Assembly (NCBI GenBank): GCA_910585905.1
Contig: CAJUID010000027.1
Location: 1 to 43,050 of the forward strand
Direction: 5' to 3'
DNA from: an uncultured Lachnospiraceae bacterium
GTDB lineage: Bacteria; Bacillota; Clostridia; Lachnospirales; Lachnospiraceae
DNA length: 43,050 nt
A model generated the notes under the pieces. That model ran no database searches. It saw only the letters and a list, made by a program, of their open reading frames with translations, and was not told where the DNA came from. Positions 42,160 through 43,050 of this stretch are shown piece by piece (positions within the stretch are counted from its first letter, which is position 1; each line of letters opens with the position of its first letter). Made by a program: the position numbers and the translations under genes.

Positions 42160-42888
42160 TTATTCATCCCAATTATGATAAACACATTGTACATCATCAT
42201 CTTCATCCAAAAGATCCAGTGTCCTCTGAAGCTGCTTAATATCATTCTCATCACTTAATGTCACATAATTTTGCGGTATCATCGTCACTTCCGCACTTAC
42301 CATGACTACACCTTCCTTTTCCAGAGCCTCATGGACTGCCCCAAAATCTTGTGGCGAAGTAATGATCTCAAAGGAATCTTCCTCCTCTGCAAAATCCTCT
42401 GCCCCTGCATCCAAGGCAACCATCATCAGATCATCTGCCTCCATCTCACATTCTTCTTTATCTATAATAATCTGCCCCTTTTCGTCAAACATATAAGACA
42501 CGCATCCTTGTGTCCCTACGCTGCCGCTGCCCTTTGTAAAGGCATTGCGGACATTACTTGCCGTACGGTTCTTATTATCCGTCAACGCCTTAACTATGAT
42601 CGCTGTCCCGCTTGGCCCGTATCCCTCATAGGTTACTTCTTCATAATTGACAGCTTCCATATTTCCCGCCGCCTTTTTAATTCCGCGCTCAATGGTATCA
42701 TTTGGCATATTATTTGCCTTCGCCTTTGCGATTACATCACGGAGCTTTCCGTTATTCTCTGGGTCTGGCCCGCCTTCCTTGACCGCCACTGCAATCTCAC
42801 GTCCAAGGATTGTGAAAATCTTACCTTTCGCAGCATCGTTTTTTTCCTTCTTATGCTTAATATTCGAAAATTTTGAATGTCCTGACAT
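42160..42888 (-). CDS. YebC/PmpR-family DNA-binding or ribosome-associated protein
   Basis: A 242-residue YebC-family protein. The N-terminal signature MSGHSKFSNIKHKKEKNDA and GREIAVAVKEGG, then NNMPNDTIERGIKKA and the YEGYGPSGTAIIV loop are all present. YebC proteins were annotated as transcription factors; some members relieve ribosome stalling on proline stretches. This full-length protein fits either view. AAAGGAGT lies directly before the ATG. It is the first gene of the leftward block in this window. Confidence 0.94.
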   Translation of the reverse strand: MSGHSKFSNIKHKKEKNDAAKGKIFTILGREIAVAVKEGGPDPENNGKLRDVIAKAKANNMPNDTIERGIKKAAGNMEAVNYEEVTYEGYGPSGTAIIVKALTDNKNRTASNVRNAFTKGSGSVGTQGCVSYMFDEKGQIIIDKEECEMEADDLMMVALDAGAEDFAEEEDSFEIITSPQDFGAVHEALEKEGVVMVSAEVTMIPQNYVTLSDENDIKQLQRTLDLLDEDDDVQCVYHNWDE

Positions 42889-43050
42889 ACTCCTTTATCC
42901 TTCCCTTTCTTGCATTTCACTACGTTTCAATTTGAACCTTTATATTTTACCACTTTTGCCACTATCTGTCCAACTCTAAACAAATTTTGACTTTCCACGG
43001 GAGTTTGACAGTTGAATATTAAAAAAAGTACTTGCAGGTCGCATAAAACC

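Overview
The window reads as a low-GC, spore-forming member of the Clostridia, most like Lachnospiraceae. Evidence: Spo0A, SpoIVB and SpmA are all present; the recN-spoIVB-spo0A and rpmB-asp23-fakA-recG-(AAA)-rsmD-coaD gene orders are typical of that group; and several proteins look lineage-restricted (a DUF6033-like protein, ZapA with a long tail, a very long Ig-like repeat protein). Starts are usually preceded by AGGAGG-type sites, and TTG or GTG starts are common. Nothing identifies the species. No rRNA, tRNA, CRISPR array, transposase or prophage gene was seen.

Layout. 35-1536 (minus): a lone trpF followed by a patatin-like lipase. 1942-5714 (plus): a three-gene unit of OPT-family oligopeptide transporter, stand-alone PqqD-like protein and PepD-type dipeptidase; apart from one small ORF this is the only plus-strand block. 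5855-10086 (minus): three poorly characterised, probably lineage-specific proteins interleaved with SpmA and a ZIP metal transporter; two inverted copies of a structured ~140-bp repeat lie in this block. 10419-11590: an ECF sigma factor overlapping a DUF4367 membrane protein, with a 162-bp hairpin element inserted after it. 12004-14062: hibernation factor HPF, orphan CheY and a Nudix hydrolase, with a cluster of DnaA-box-like sequences between hpf and cheY.

14287-19639: U32 peptidase-family protein, FtsW/RodA and class B PBP, a cell-wall and rRNA-modification run. 19765-28826: a leftward housekeeping series asp23, fakA-like, recG, CbbX-type AAA ATPase, rsmD, coaD, a coiled-coil protein and zapA. 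28827-29484: two palindromic elements and a 45-codon plus-strand membrane peptide, which separate rpmB from asp23. 29663-37388: rpmB, RsuA-type pseudouridine synthase, glgA, spo0A, spoIVB and recN, with a 57-bp tandem repeat and a nested palindrome between spoIVB and spo0A. 37633-42888: a 1417-residue secreted or anchored Ig-like (BIG2) repeat protein and a YebC-family protein.

Most genes are conventional. The unusual material is mainly between and around them: palindromic elements (one pair with a base-paired substitution), a spmA start codon predicted to lie in a stem, a DnaA-box cluster away from dnaA, a GC-rich 57-bp repeat, and the OPT-PqqD-PepD unit with no RiPP maturase in view.
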